A DNA stretch of 22,108 nucleotides from Spartobacteria bacterium UBA5019 (GTDB lineage: Bacteria > Verrucomicrobiota > Verrucomicrobiia > Chthoniobacterales > Terrimicrobiaceae): assembly GCA_002396485.1 (NCBI GenBank), contig DGXZ01000088.1, positions 1 through 22,108 of the forward strand, given 5' to 3'. The position numbers and the translations under genes were made by a program. Below, in pieces: positions 1-7,925 of the stretch. Positions within the stretch are counted from its first letter, which is position 1. Each line of letters begins with the position of its first letter. Under the pieces are notes generated by a model, which saw only the letters and a list, made by a program, of their open reading frames with translations, was not told the DNA's origin and did no database searches.

Positions 1-642
1 AAATTCCACCAGTTCTTGAACCTCCTCTTTCGCCTCTTCCACTCCAGCGACATCTTTAAAGGTGATGCGGTTTTTATCCTTTGAGAGCATTCGAGCCTTG
101 GACTTGCCGAAGTTCAACGCGCCCTTGCCGGCCATTTTGATCTGCGAGCGGAAGAAGAAATAGAGGATGATCAGGAAAAAAACGATCGGCAGAAAGCTTA
201 CGATGGCCGATGCGAGAAGATCGGACTTGGGAGTGATCGCCGGAGTTATTCCTGCCTCGCTGAGTGCCTGCTCGATTTCCGAGCCGTTGAATTGCGTGAA
301 GATCGGCGTGTGGAAGGACATGGGAACCTCTTCGCCGGTTGTTGGAGAGGGGAGTTTGAATTTACCCTCAAAATACTGGGTGTTGCGGCCCTCCTCCACG
401 ACGAGTTGGAGTGGTGATTCGGGTGTGGCCACGAGCTTTCCTTGTTTTACGAGCTGGATAAAGCGCGGGTATTGGATTTGTTGAATTTGGGCGAGATTGT
501 TTCCTCGGAATAAAAACGCGCCGCCGATGAGGGCAAAGGCGATGGCGAAGAGCACAAGTCCGCGCCAGTTGAGTTGTGGGTCCTGACCTCCGCTTGGCCG
601 TTGGCGGTTGTCGTTTGATGGCTTCTGGTTTTCGTCTGACAT
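1..642 (-). CDS. ftsH: ATP-dependent zinc metalloprotease FtsH, N-terminal part (cut by window edge)
   Basis: FtsH is a membrane-anchored AAA+ protease that degrades misassembled membrane proteins and some regulators. 214 codons are visible, read from ATG at 642, with a GAAGG-like ribosome site just upstream. A hydrophilic N-terminus rich in Asn, Gln and Pro leads into a first membrane helix (about residues 28-46, GLVLFAIAFALIGGAF). A periplasmic domain follows, then a second helix (about 145-165, SFLPIVFFLIILYFFF). Next comes the very typical FtsH linker with KMAGKGALNFGKSKAR and TFKDVAGVEEAKEEVQELVEF at the start of the AAA module. Walker A, the second region of homology and the HEXGH zinc site lie beyond the window. 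Identification is firm from this linker. The gene diverges from the deacetylase-like gene, with only 20 bases between start codons. Confidence 0.95.
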   Translation of the reverse strand, partial: MSDENQKPSNDNRQRPSGGQDPQLNWRGLVLFAIAFALIGGAFLFRGNNLAQIQQIQYPRFIQLVKQGKLVATPESPLQLVVEEGRNTQYFEGKFKLPSPTTGEEVPMSFHTPIFTQFNGSEIEQALSEAGITPAITPKSDLLASAIVSFLPIVFFLIILYFFFRSQIKMAGKGALNFGKSKARMLSKDKNRITFKDVAGVEEAKEEVQELVEF

Positions 643-662
643 TGCCCTAACCTTCGCGCAAG

Positions 663-1442
663 ATGCCGTCTTGGCAAATGCAAAAAAAACACACCGACCG
701 CGCTCTAGTCGCATCCATCCATGATGTGAGTCCGCTCACGCTGCTCCAGACTGAGCGCATTCTGGACGACCTAAAACAAATCAGCTGCGCCACGACATCG
801 TTGCTCGTTATCCCGGATCACCACAGGCGCGGCCGAATTTCGGTTGATAGGGCATTTGCCGGTTGGTTGCGGGAGCGCGTTGCAGAAGGACATGAGGTCG
901 TTCTGCACGGATATTACCACCTAAGGGAACGCGAGCCGGGTGATCGTTTTTTTAAAAAAATGGTCACCCAATCCTACACAGCAGGTGAGGGAGAGTTTTT
1001 TGATCTCAGTGAAAACGGTGCCCGCGAGAGGCTGAACTTGGGTCTCTCGGAATTCACAGCCTGCGGATTGACGGCCAGCGGGTTCATAGCTCCTGCTTGG
1101 CTTTTAGGAAATGATCCGGAACGCGCGGTGCAAGGTCTCGGTTTTCAATACACGACGCGCATTGCGACGGTGAGCGATTTCAAGACTGGCGATCTTCACA
1201 GAGCGCGCAGCCTAGTCTGGAGCGTGCGTGCGCCATGGCGGCGCGTGTGCAGTCTTGCTTGGAATCGACTTCTTGCCTTTAGCCTGCGCAATGCTCCGTT
1301 GCTGCGGGTCGGCATCCATCCGCCGGATTGGGATCACCCCGCGATCCGGAATCAGATTTTAAACCTCACATCCACCGCGCTTGCGGGAAGGCGTGCAATG
1401 ACATATCAGCAATGGCTCGCCAGCATGCGAAGACAAGAATGA
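663..1442 (+). CDS. DUF2334 polysaccharide deacetylase-like protein
   Basis: The protein has 259 residues and the NodB-like/DUF2334 deacetylase pattern. An early metal-site segment ASIHDVSP lies at about 17-24, a VVLHGYYH histidine pair at about 79-86, GFIAPAW at about 140-146, and a late GIHPPDW. Family members are thought to remove acyl groups from sugars, but DUF2334 substrates are mostly unknown, so the exact reaction here is unassigned. No signal peptide is visible, which suggests a cytoplasmic protein. A second in-frame ATG at 678 (MQKKHTDR) is an equally plausible start; neither has a clear Shine-Dalgarno. The stop overlaps the next ATG as ATGA at 1439-1442, so the two genes are probably translationally coupled and act on the same glycan or glycolipid. 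A T7A7 run at 947-960 encodes FFKK. Confidence 0.85.
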   Translation: MPSWQMQKKHTDRALVASIHDVSPLTLLQTERILDDLKQISCATTSLLVIPDHHRRGRISVDRAFAGWLRERVAEGHEVVLHGYYHLREREPGDRFFKKMVTQSYTAGEGEFFDLSENGARERLNLGLSEFTACGLTASGFIAPAWLLGNDPERAVQGLGFQYTTRIATVSDFKTGDLHRARSLVWSVRAPWRRVCSLAWNRLLAFSLRNAPLLRVGIHPPDWDHPAIRNQILNLTSTALAGRRAMTYQQWLASMRRQE

Positions 1443-3850
1443 GTCGTTCCACTACACGCGCCGATCTGCACATCCACTCCCGTCATAGTGACCGGGCGGC
1501 GGACTGGGTTTTGCGGCGTCTGGATTTTCCTGCCAGTGCCTCTGACCCCTTTGAACTCCACAGCAAACTCCGGGCAGCGGGTATGCGGTTCGTTACGCTC
1601 ACGGACCAAAATACCATCAATGGATGCTTGGAAATCGCACACCTGCCCGATGTGATCATCGGCGAAGAGGTTTCCACGGTTTTTCCCGAGGACGAATGCC
1701 GTGTGCATCTTTTGGTGTGGGGCATCACAGAGTCCCAGCATCGCGAGATCCAGCAGGCGAGGGAGAGTATTTACGACCTGCAGAAGTACCTTTTTTCGGA
1801 GAACATCGCCCACTCGGTGGCCCATCCCTTTCACAGTGTGAACGGCAAGCTCACTGAGTTGCATTTACAAAAGCTCATCCTTTTGTTCCAGCATTTCGAG
1901 TCGATTAATGGCCGTTATTGCGGATTGTTGAGCGAGACAGCTCGCGAGGTCCTCTGCGCTCTCACTCCGCGTCAGATTGAGATTTTCAATGCGCGCACGG
2001 GTATTTCACCCACGCATTCCGAGCCATGGAAAAAAGTCTTCACCGGCGGCTCCGATGACCAAGGGGGCACTAGTCCCGCCGTGGCTTTCACCGAAACGCC
2101 TGCCTCTGCGGATGCCTTGGCCTTTTTGGAAAACATCCGTACAGGATGCTGTTCGGCCGCCGGAGAACCCGGCACGCCTCTCGCGATGGCCCACAGCACT
2201 TACAGCACGGCCATCGAATACGCCAAGGTGCGTCTTCCTTTGAAACCGGGTGACCCGACATCCGTTTTACTTGAAAAGATCACATCGCGTTTCATGGAGG
2301 GACGCGATCCAACGGAGTTCTCGCTTTTCGACAAGTTTGGATTTCTCACGCAGGGCATCCTGACAGGGAAAATTTTTGAAATCGCCAAGTCCGGCAACAT
2401 GTCGCTTTGGAAGCAGCTTTCGGAGGCGCTGAATCAACCTGAGCTCAAAGCTGCCATGGCACGGGACACCGCCGGAATCGCCGAGGCGGAACGGCGTGCC
2501 TTTTTGATGGCGAATCTCATAGCCAACAAAATCGGCTACCGCCTCGTCACCGAGTTCATTCAACAAATCTCCAAAGGAAAGCTCCTTGAAAGCATCCAGA
2601 CCATCATTCCTCTCGCGCCGGTAGTAGCTTTGCTCAGTCCATATATTCACGCTTTCCGCCTTCCAAAGCGCGACTGGTTGAGGCAGACAGCCCTTCCCAT
2701 CGCAGGCACGGTGCCGGATTTTTTGAAAAACAAAAAACGGGCCTGGTTCACCGACACTCTTGAAGATGTCAATGGTGTCGCAACCACGATCCGCAAGATG
2801 ACAGCCGCCGGTGTCGCGGCTGGGCACGATGTCACCATCATGACCTGTCGCTCGGAGATCGCTGACCACGGGGTTCCTCTGAAAAATTTCGAGCCCATTG
2901 GTGAATTTGAACTTCCCGAGTATGAATTACAGCGCCTGAGCTTTCCTCCAATGCTCCAGATTTTCGACTACCTCCAGCAAGGAGGTTTTTCCGAGCTGAT
3001 CATCAGCACGCCGGGGCCCACGGGGCTCTGCGCCCTTGCGGCCGCCAAAATGCTCGGCCTTCGCGCGGTCGGCATCTACCACACCGACTTTCCGCAATAT
3101 GTCCGCATCCTCACGGATGACTCCTTCATGGAGACCCTCACATGGAATTACATGCACTGGTTCTACAACCAACTCGATGTGCTCTATGTGAACTCCGAAG
3201 ACTACCGCAAATGCTGGATCGAGCGGGGAATACCCCGCGAGCGTCTCCGCATCCTGCCACGAGGGCTGGATACGCATCTCTTCCATCCCTCGAAGTGCGA
3301 CCGGCGTTTCTGGGAGCGGCGGGGCTTGCGCAAGGGCGAATTAGCCATGCTTTTTGTCGGCAGGGTTTCGAAGGAAAAAAACCTCGATCTTCTCGTGGCG
3401 GCCACCCGACGTCTGGCAGAGTCCGGCGCGCCTGTGAGGCCGGTGATTGTTGGTGATGGGCCTTACATGGCTGAAATGAAGAGGCTCCTGAGCGATGCCA
3501 TCTTCACAGGTTATCTCGGCGGCGAGGATCTCGCCCGCGCCTATGCCTCCGCTGATTTCTTCGTCTTCCCTAGTACCACCGATACCTTTGGAAATGTCAT
3601 CCTTGAGGCTCAGGCCAGTGGCATTCCAGTCATTGTTTCGGATGTGGGAGGTCCAAGGGATCTTGTCTCCCACGGCGTTGATGGCTTTGTAACCAAAGGC
3701 CAGGACGCAGCAGACTTGGCTGAAGCCATTCGCAAGCTCGCTGTTGATGCCGATCTCAGAAAAAGCATGGGAACATCAGGGCGGTCCCGCGTCGAAACCC
3801 GCGACTGGACTGAGGCTTTCCAGAAATTCTGGAACGAATCGCCCGAGTGA
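1439..3850 (+). CDS. PHP-domain / GT4 glycosyltransferase fusion protein
   Basis: An 803-residue two-domain protein. The N-terminal PHP phosphoesterase-like domain (about 8-250) shows DLHIHS (His11, His13), TDQ at 55-57, GEE at 75-77, His90 in VHLLVWG, His129 in AHPFH and GSDDQ at 204-208. In typical PHP proteins the TDQ and SDDQ glutamines are histidine metal ligands. A linker of about 180 residues follows. The C-terminal GT4 (GT-B fold) glycosyltransferase starts near residue 434 with WFTDTLEDVNGVATT and includes PRGLDTHLFHP, LFVGRVSKEKNLDLL and VIVGDGPY. Its catalytic-type acidic pair is Asp715 and Glu723 in TDTFGNVILEAQASG. It probably transfers a nucleotide-activated sugar, likely onto a lipid or polysaccharide; donor and acceptor are unknown. 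The start at 1439 is chosen for the ATGA overlap with the deacetylase gene; an upstream in-frame ATG at 1328 would lie deep inside that gene. Confidence 0.88.
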   Translation: MSRSTTRADLHIHSRHSDRAADWVLRRLDFPASASDPFELHSKLRAAGMRFVTLTDQNTINGCLEIAHLPDVIIGEEVSTVFPEDECRVHLLVWGITESQHREIQQARESIYDLQKYLFSENIAHSVAHPFHSVNGKLTELHLQKLILLFQHFESINGRYCGLLSETAREVLCALTPRQIEIFNARTGISPTHSEPWKKVFTGGSDDQGGTSPAVAFTETPASADALAFLENIRTGCCSAAGEPGTPLAMAHSTYSTAIEYAKVRLPLKPGDPTSVLLEKITSRFMEGRDPTEFSLFDKFGFLTQGILTGKIFEIAKSGNMSLWKQLSEALNQPELKAAMARDTAGIAEAERRAFLMANLIANKIGYRLVTEFIQQISKGKLLESIQTIIPLAPVVALLSPYIHAFRLPKRDWLRQTALPIAGTVPDFLKNKKRAWFTDTLEDVNGVATTIRKMTAAGVAAGHDVTIMTCRSEIADHGVPLKNFEPIGEFELPEYELQRLSFPPMLQIFDYLQQGGFSELIISTPGPTGLCALAAAKMLGLRAVGIYHTDFPQYVRILTDDSFMETLTWNYMHWFYNQLDVLYVNSEDYRKCWIERGIPRERLRILPRGLDTHLFHPSKCDRRFWERRGLRKGELAMLFVGRVSKEKNLDLLVAATRRLAESGAPVRPVIVGDGPYMAEMKRLLSDAIFTGYLGGEDLARAYASADFFVFPSTTDTFGNVILEAQASGIPVIVSDVGGPRDLVSHGVDGFVTKGQDAADLAEAIRKLAVDADLRKSMGTSGRSRVETRDWTEAFQKFWNESPE

Positions 3851-3859
3851 AATTACTGC

Positions 3860-4672
3860 TCAGGAAAACCTGATGAACTCCCGCAGGAACTGGCCCCAGA
3901 GAAAAAACATCCCGCGCACCGAGTAGCGGATCATCTCATTCTTGTCGCGCACCAATATCCCCCGGGCGATGTTGTGCTCTAGTTGCGTGCGGAGTTCCCT
4001 CTCTATGTCCGCGCGAAGACTCTCCGCCTGCAGGGGCAGAAGCTCCAAGTCCCTTTGCCTGCCTAGAAAATCTATGTGCGACAAGGCCAGTTCCTCCACG
4101 CTCAGTTCCTCATCCACCGTGTTCATTACCGTATGCGGAAGCAAATGCATCCCGTAAGAAAACGGATAGTTCCATGTCATAAAAACCCGGCCATCCGCCC
4201 CGCGCGATGTGAAAGTGACATAGAAAAAAGAAAACCTGTCCTGTTCCAGTAGGCAGATCGATGCCGCTGCGCGCTTCTCCGGGTTGTAAAAAAGCCGGTA
4301 AAAATGCCGCGTGTCATCGTGGTTCCAATCCACATCATCCACATGCTCGAAACCAAGCATCTCCATCTCATCCGAGAGGGTTGAAAAATCCGGAAACCTG
4401 CTGGATGGCGGCGGCGCGCATTTTTCAAGCTGGCGGTCCAGAGGCAGACGCAGTCGGCGCACGCGGGTGAGAATTTCAAGCCATGGGAGGAGAAACCATG
4501 TCGATGCAAAAACCGCTCCGAGAACCATGCTGCCTCCCAGAAGCCAGCCGGCAAGAAAGGATGTGGCAATGAAGCCGAGTGTGCCGATTCGAAAAAAGGC
4601 TTGGTTTCGAAAGCTGCGCAGGGCGACTGAAAGAACGCCGACCGCAGCTACCACGCAAAGCTCCGAAATCAT
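3860..4672 (-). CDS. hypothetical membrane-anchored protein
   Basis: I do not recognise the family. The 270-residue protein begins with hydrophobic stretches at about 2-17 (ISELCVVAAVGVLSVA) and about 28-66, probably two or three membrane helices. A basic segment RVRRLRLPLDRQ follows, suggesting that the rest is cytoplasmic. The soluble part is acidic and aromatic-rich (DDVDWNHDDTRHFYRLFYN, FSFFYVTFTSRG, FMTWNYPFSYG) and ends in a charged, likely helical region before RGMFFLWGQFLREF. No catalytic motif is evident. Its ATG overlaps the stop of the upstream glutaredoxin-like gene (ATGA at 4669-4672), so the two are probably co-translated. It converges on the PHP/GT4 gene with a 9-base gap. Codon use looks like that of its neighbours, so it is probably a real gene. 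Confidence 0.75.
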   Translation of the reverse strand: MISELCVVAAVGVLSVALRSFRNQAFFRIGTLGFIATSFLAGWLLGGSMVLGAVFASTWFLLPWLEILTRVRRLRLPLDRQLEKCAPPPSSRFPDFSTLSDEMEMLGFEHVDDVDWNHDDTRHFYRLFYNPEKRAAASICLLEQDRFSFFYVTFTSRGADGRVFMTWNYPFSYGMHLLPHTVMNTVDEELSVEELALSHIDFLGRQRDLELLPLQAESLRADIERELRTQLEHNIARGILVRDKNEMIRYSVRGMFFLWGQFLREFIRFS

Positions 4673-4914
4673 CGAGCCTCCCTTGCTTTCAAGAAGCGTT
4701 CCAATTGCCGTACATCGAAATCCGCCAGCACCTCGCCATCCGTCATCTCCAGTGTGGGAGCCTTTGTCTGACCAGAGATCTGCTTCATCCTGTCAAATGC
4801 CGAACGGTCTGCAAAAACATCAACAGCCTTGTGCGCTATGTCTTTGGACTCAAGCCACGCAATAGCATCGGAGCACCAAAAACAACCTGGTTTCACATAC
4901 ACGATCATATTCAA
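4669..4914 (-). CDS. glutaredoxin-like protein
   Basis: An 81-residue single thioredoxin-fold domain of normal glutaredoxin/NrdH length. It opens with a beta strand (MNMIVYVKP) followed by the dithiol motif CFWC at residues 11-14. A later KAPTLEM supplies the residue before the conserved cis-Pro region (usually TVP). Glutaredoxins reduce disulfides or glutathione mixed disulfides in the cytoplasm. The Trp between the cysteines differs from the classical CPYC and resembles CxWC members of the Grx/NrdH/YruB group. The stop overlaps the start of the unknown membrane protein (ATGA), suggesting a shared role. It is the first gene of the pair; a 219-base region separates it from msrA. Confidence 0.85.
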   Translation of the reverse strand: MNMIVYVKPGCFWCSDAIAWLESKDIAHKAVDVFADRSAFDRMKQISGQTKAPTLEMTDGEVLADFDVRQLERFLKAREAR

Positions 4915-5133
4915 TAAGAAATCGTCATCGGAGACAGGACAACATGGGCACCGGGGGGCACTGGAATTAACCCTGATAAATGGTTTCTGAAAATCATGAT
5001 AAAAACCTCATTATTCGCACTATCTGCGTCCTATGTTGTCAAGTGGCTGCTGCAAGGGTTATGAACCCTCTATGCGTTGGAAGGGCTGCACTTTCTCGAC
5101 ATTCCGGCATCCGTCAAGACGCAATCCGCCACC

Positions 5134-5706
5134 TTACTTGTTTTTCAGTTTTTCAAGCTTCGGCGCAATCACGGCTTGCACATACGGATGGTTGGGATTC
5201 CTTGCTGTAAAATCCTGATGGTAGCCCTCGGCGGGAAAAAATTCCGTTTCATCAATGATCTCGGTGACGATGGGGTCACGGAACCGGGCTTGTGCATCGG
5301 CCTTGAACTTCTCTGCCAGAGAGCGCTGGGTCGAGTCTTGTGCAATGATGATCGAGCGGTATTGCGTGCCTCGGTCGGCTCCTTGTCGGTTTAACGTTGT
5401 GGGATCATGCGCGTCCCAGAAGAGTTCGATGATCTTCTCGTAGGAAATGACAGACGGATCGTAAGTGATTTTTACCACTTCCGCATGGCCTGTTTGGCCG
5501 GTGCAAACCTCATCGTAGGTTGGGTTCGGATTTTTTCCCGCAGCATATCCGCTTATTACGGATTTGATGCCCGGCTTGCCTTGATAAACAGCCTCCACGC
5601 ACCAGAAGCATCCTCCTCCCACGACTGCTATTTCATCATTCATGGACTCACCAAAGCACAGCGCGTAGCCAAGTGCGAGCGTTGCGAATAGAAGAAATGT
5701 CCTCAT
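5134..5706 (-). CDS. msrA: peptide methionine-S-sulfoxide reductase MsrA, exported
   Basis: MsrA reduces the S-epimer of methionine sulfoxide in proteins. The 190-residue protein carries the family hallmark GGGCFWCVEAVYQ, whose first Cys is the catalytic nucleophile. It also has SGYAAGKNPNPTYDEVCTGQTGHAEVV, interrupted here only by its own family spacing, and DPTTLNRQGADRGTQYRS. The usual C-terminal region EGYHQDF is present as well. The N-terminus (MRTFLLFATLALGYALCFGES) is a plausible Sec signal peptide, so the enzyme probably works in the periplasm. The C-terminal tail (KLEKLKNK) has no resolving cysteine, so turnover must use the Cys in EVCTG, the second Cys of CFWC, or an external thiol. 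It stands alone, divergent from the flavoprotein gene. Confidence 0.95.
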   Translation of the reverse strand: MRTFLLFATLALGYALCFGESMNDEIAVVGGGCFWCVEAVYQGKPGIKSVISGYAAGKNPNPTYDEVCTGQTGHAEVVKITYDPSVISYEKIIELFWDAHDPTTLNRQGADRGTQYRSIIIAQDSTQRSLAEKFKADAQARFRDPIVTEIIDETEFFPAEGYHQDFTARNPNHPYVQAVIAPKLEKLKNK

Positions 5707-5836
5707 TGGGGTGTTAGAGATCGTTTGAGCATTTTAATCACGCAATCATAAATCCAGCACCCGTGCTTGCGCAAGCGAGGCGGAGACACCGCGCGTTCTT
5801 CTTTGCGTTCAGGGTTGTCTATGCGGTTAATGGCGC

Positions 5837-7072
5837 GTGGCCAGTGATTCACATCCCAAGATAATCGTAGTCGGCGGAGGCGCAGCGGGTTTTTTTGGAG
5901 CGATTGCAGCTGCCGAGTCCGCACCGCATCTCCGAGTGGTCATTCTGGAAAGAGGACCACGCACGCTCTCCAAAGTTCGAATCTCAGGAGGCGGGCGCTG
6001 CAATGTCACCCACTCGTGTTTCGATCCACGCGAGCTTTCGCAACGTTACCCGCGTGGCGCCCGTGCGCTCATAGGAGCATTCCACCGCTTCGGACCAACT
6101 GACACGGTGGCATGGTTTGAAAGTCGTGGCGTCCGCCTCAAAACCGAAGCCGATGGTCGAATGTTTCCCCTTACGGATTCCTCGCGAACGATCATTGATT
6201 GCCTAAGCAGCGCCGCCGAGAAGTCAGGAGTTCGTGTGCTCACCAGCACAGCTCTGACCGCCGTCAAAAAACGCCCTGGCGGCGGATTCCTCTTCGATCT
6301 CTCAAATGGCGAGAGCATGGATTGCGAGCGACTCCTCTGGGCCGGTGGGGGATGCCGCACCGAGGGCCATCCTGCCGTTGCGCTTGGGCATTCCTTGATG
6401 CCGCCGGTACCATCCCTTTTCACATTTCAAATCGACACGCCTTGGCTTCGTGACTTGCCTGGAATCTCCGTCGCTTCCGCGCAGGTATCCGTGCCAGGAA
6501 CCGATTTAAAAGAACGTGGACCACTACTCATCACGCACACCGGTCTCAGTGGTCCAGTCGTCCTCAGACTCTCCGCTTGGGGTGCAAGGGAGCTTCACGG
6601 CCTCCGTTATCAATTTCCTCTGCGGATCAATTGGCTCCCTGAAATAAACCGGGATTCCCTTGTTGAGGATCTTCAGGCCCGCCGCGAAACTTGCGGTGGT
6701 CAAACAATCCTACGAACCCGCTGGAATCCACTTCCAGCACGCCTCTGGGAATCTTTGGTCATTCAATCTGGAATCATGCCTGATACGAGATGGGCCCGCT
6801 TGTCACGATCCGAGGCTCTCAGTTTGGCAACCCTTGTGACATCCACCGAACTGCCGGTTCGAGGAAAAAGCACGAATAAAGAGGAATTCGTCACGTGTGG
6901 AGGCATTCCCTTGCCGGAAGTGGATTTCAAGACCATGGAGAGCCGAATCGTCCCAGGGCTTCACTTCGCCGGCGAAGCGCTCGACATCGACGGCATTACG
7001 GGAGGTTTTAATTTTCAAGCGGCGTGGACTACGGGCTGGATCGCCGGAAATGCGATGGCCACGCAATCCTGA
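5837..7072 (+). CDS. YhiN/HI0933/BaiN-family FAD-dependent oxidoreductase
   Basis: A 411-residue flavoprotein. A dinucleotide-binding Rossmann motif sits at the start (IIVVGGGAAGFFGAIAAAE, residues 9-27), followed by the HI0933-family signature RISGGGRCNVTHS. A GPLLITHTGLSGPVVLRLS segment is characteristic of this family, as is the C-terminal FAD-contact region GLHFAGEALDIDGITGGFNFQ. Members include E. coli YhiN and clostridial BaiN; the physiological substrate of most is unknown, so I leave the symbol empty. Translation starts at GTG 5837: an in-frame TAA at 5828-5830 excludes anything further upstream, and the Rossmann motif follows at once. The ribosome site is poor. The gene converges on ftsY with one base between stop codons. 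Confidence 0.92.
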   Translation: MASDSHPKIIVVGGGAAGFFGAIAAAESAPHLRVVILERGPRTLSKVRISGGGRCNVTHSCFDPRELSQRYPRGARALIGAFHRFGPTDTVAWFESRGVRLKTEADGRMFPLTDSSRTIIDCLSSAAEKSGVRVLTSTALTAVKKRPGGGFLFDLSNGESMDCERLLWAGGGCRTEGHPAVALGHSLMPPVPSLFTFQIDTPWLRDLPGISVASAQVSVPGTDLKERGPLLITHTGLSGPVVLRLSAWGARELHGLRYQFPLRINWLPEINRDSLVEDLQARRETCGGQTILRTRWNPLPARLWESLVIQSGIMPDTRWARLSRSEALSLATLVTSTELPVRGKSTNKEEFVTCGGIPLPEVDFKTMESRIVPGLHFAGEALDIDGITGGFNFQAAWTTGWIAGNAMATQS

Positions 7073-7073
7073 T

Positions 7074-7922
7074 TCAGAGCAGCGAATCCACGAACTTGTC
7101 GCGATCGAATGGTTCGAAATCGGTTTCCTTTTCTCCGGTGCCGATGAAGCGGGTGGGGATACCGAGTTCGTGCTGGATAGCGATGGCGATGCCGCCTTTG
7201 CCGCTGCCGTCGAGCTTGGTGAGGATCACACCGGTAAGGCCGATGGCTTTGTGAAACTCGCGGGCTTGGACGAGAGCGTTTGAACCGGTGGTGGCATCGA
7301 CGACGATCCATTTCTCGTGGGGAGCGGTGGCGTCTTGCTTGCCGAGGGTTCGTACCACTTTGGCGAGCTCCTGCATGAGGTTGCTTTTCGTGTGGAGGCG
7401 GCCTGCGGTGTCGCATAGGAGGAACTCGATATTGCGGCGACGGGCGCTATTCCAAGCATCGTGGCAGAGCGCTGCGGCGTCGCCTTGATACTGGCTTCGC
7501 ATGACTTCAATGGCGAGTTTGGTGCCCCATGCGCAGAGTTGCTCGATGGCTGCCGCGCGAAAGGTGTCTGCGGCAACAAGGAGGCACGAGTGGTTTTGGG
7601 ATTTCAGCCAACTCGCGAGCTTGGCGCAGGAGGTCGTTTTACCGGTGCCGTTGACTCCAGCCACAAGGATGGTGTGCGGGCCGCTTGAGAAGGGAATCAG
7701 TGAGGGATTCTCAGAGGGCAGGATTTTGAGAATTTCTTCTCGCAGCACATGCAGAGCGGTTTCGCCGCTGACCTCGCCACCTCTGGCCCTCATGGCCTTG
7801 AGGATGACGGTGGTCATCGAAACTCCGAAATCCGCGCGGATGAGAGTTTCCTCCAGTTCGTCCCAGTCCACCGGACCTCCTGTGAAGCGGGACAGGAAGT
7901 TTTTAAAAAATCCAGAAGGCAT
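7074..7922 (-). CDS. ftsY: signal recognition particle receptor FtsY (NG domain only)
   Basis: FtsY is the SRP receptor GTPase that delivers ribosome-nascent-chain complexes to the Sec translocon. All GTPase motifs are present: GVNGTGKTT (G1), DTFRAAAIEQL (G2 and insertion-box start), DTAGRLHTKSNLM (G3), TKLDGSGKGG (G4) and the closing RFIGTGEKETDFEPFD. At 282 residues the protein is little more than the N and G domains. The acidic N-terminal A domain of E. coli FtsY is absent; membrane contact probably relies on the short amphipathic start (SGFFKNFLSRF). Gene order ribH-nusB-ftsY with a 3-base gap after nusB indicates one transcript. FtsY rather than Ffh is chosen because there is no Met-rich M domain and the ending is GEKETDFEPFD. 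Confidence 0.96.
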   Translation of the reverse strand: MPSGFFKNFLSRFTGGPVDWDELEETLIRADFGVSMTTVILKAMRARGGEVSGETALHVLREEILKILPSENPSLIPFSSGPHTILVAGVNGTGKTTSCAKLASWLKSQNHSCLLVAADTFRAAAIEQLCAWGTKLAIEVMRSQYQGDAAALCHDAWNSARRRNIEFLLCDTAGRLHTKSNLMQELAKVVRTLGKQDATAPHEKWIVVDATTGSNALVQAREFHKAIGLTGVILTKLDGSGKGGIAIAIQHELGIPTRFIGTGEKETDFEPFDRDKFVDSLL

Positions 7923-7925
7923 AGG

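Noticed and set aside
1328..1438. Upstream ATG extension of the PHP-GT4 protein
   Set aside because: It lies within the deacetylase gene and lacks PHP similarity; ATG 1439 overlaps the upstream stop in the usual ATGA form.
2267..2869. 200-residue minus-strand reading frame over the PHP-GT4 gene
   Set aside because: Antisense shadow of a well-supported fusion protein.
3860..3873. TCAGG-AAAA-CCTGA hairpin at the end of the unknown membrane protein gene
   Set aside because: The stem is only five pairs and no T run follows, so it is not called as a terminator.
5055..5069. AGGGTT-ATG-AACCCT hairpin between the glutaredoxin and msrA genes
   Set aside because: No T run on either side, so not a convincing terminator. 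The whole 219-base gap (4915-5133) shows no gene or RNA that I can support.
5765..5776. 12-base palindrome GCTTGCGCAAGC between msrA and the flavoprotein gene
   Set aside because: Could be an operator, but a single short palindrome with no second copy or known regulator is not enough.
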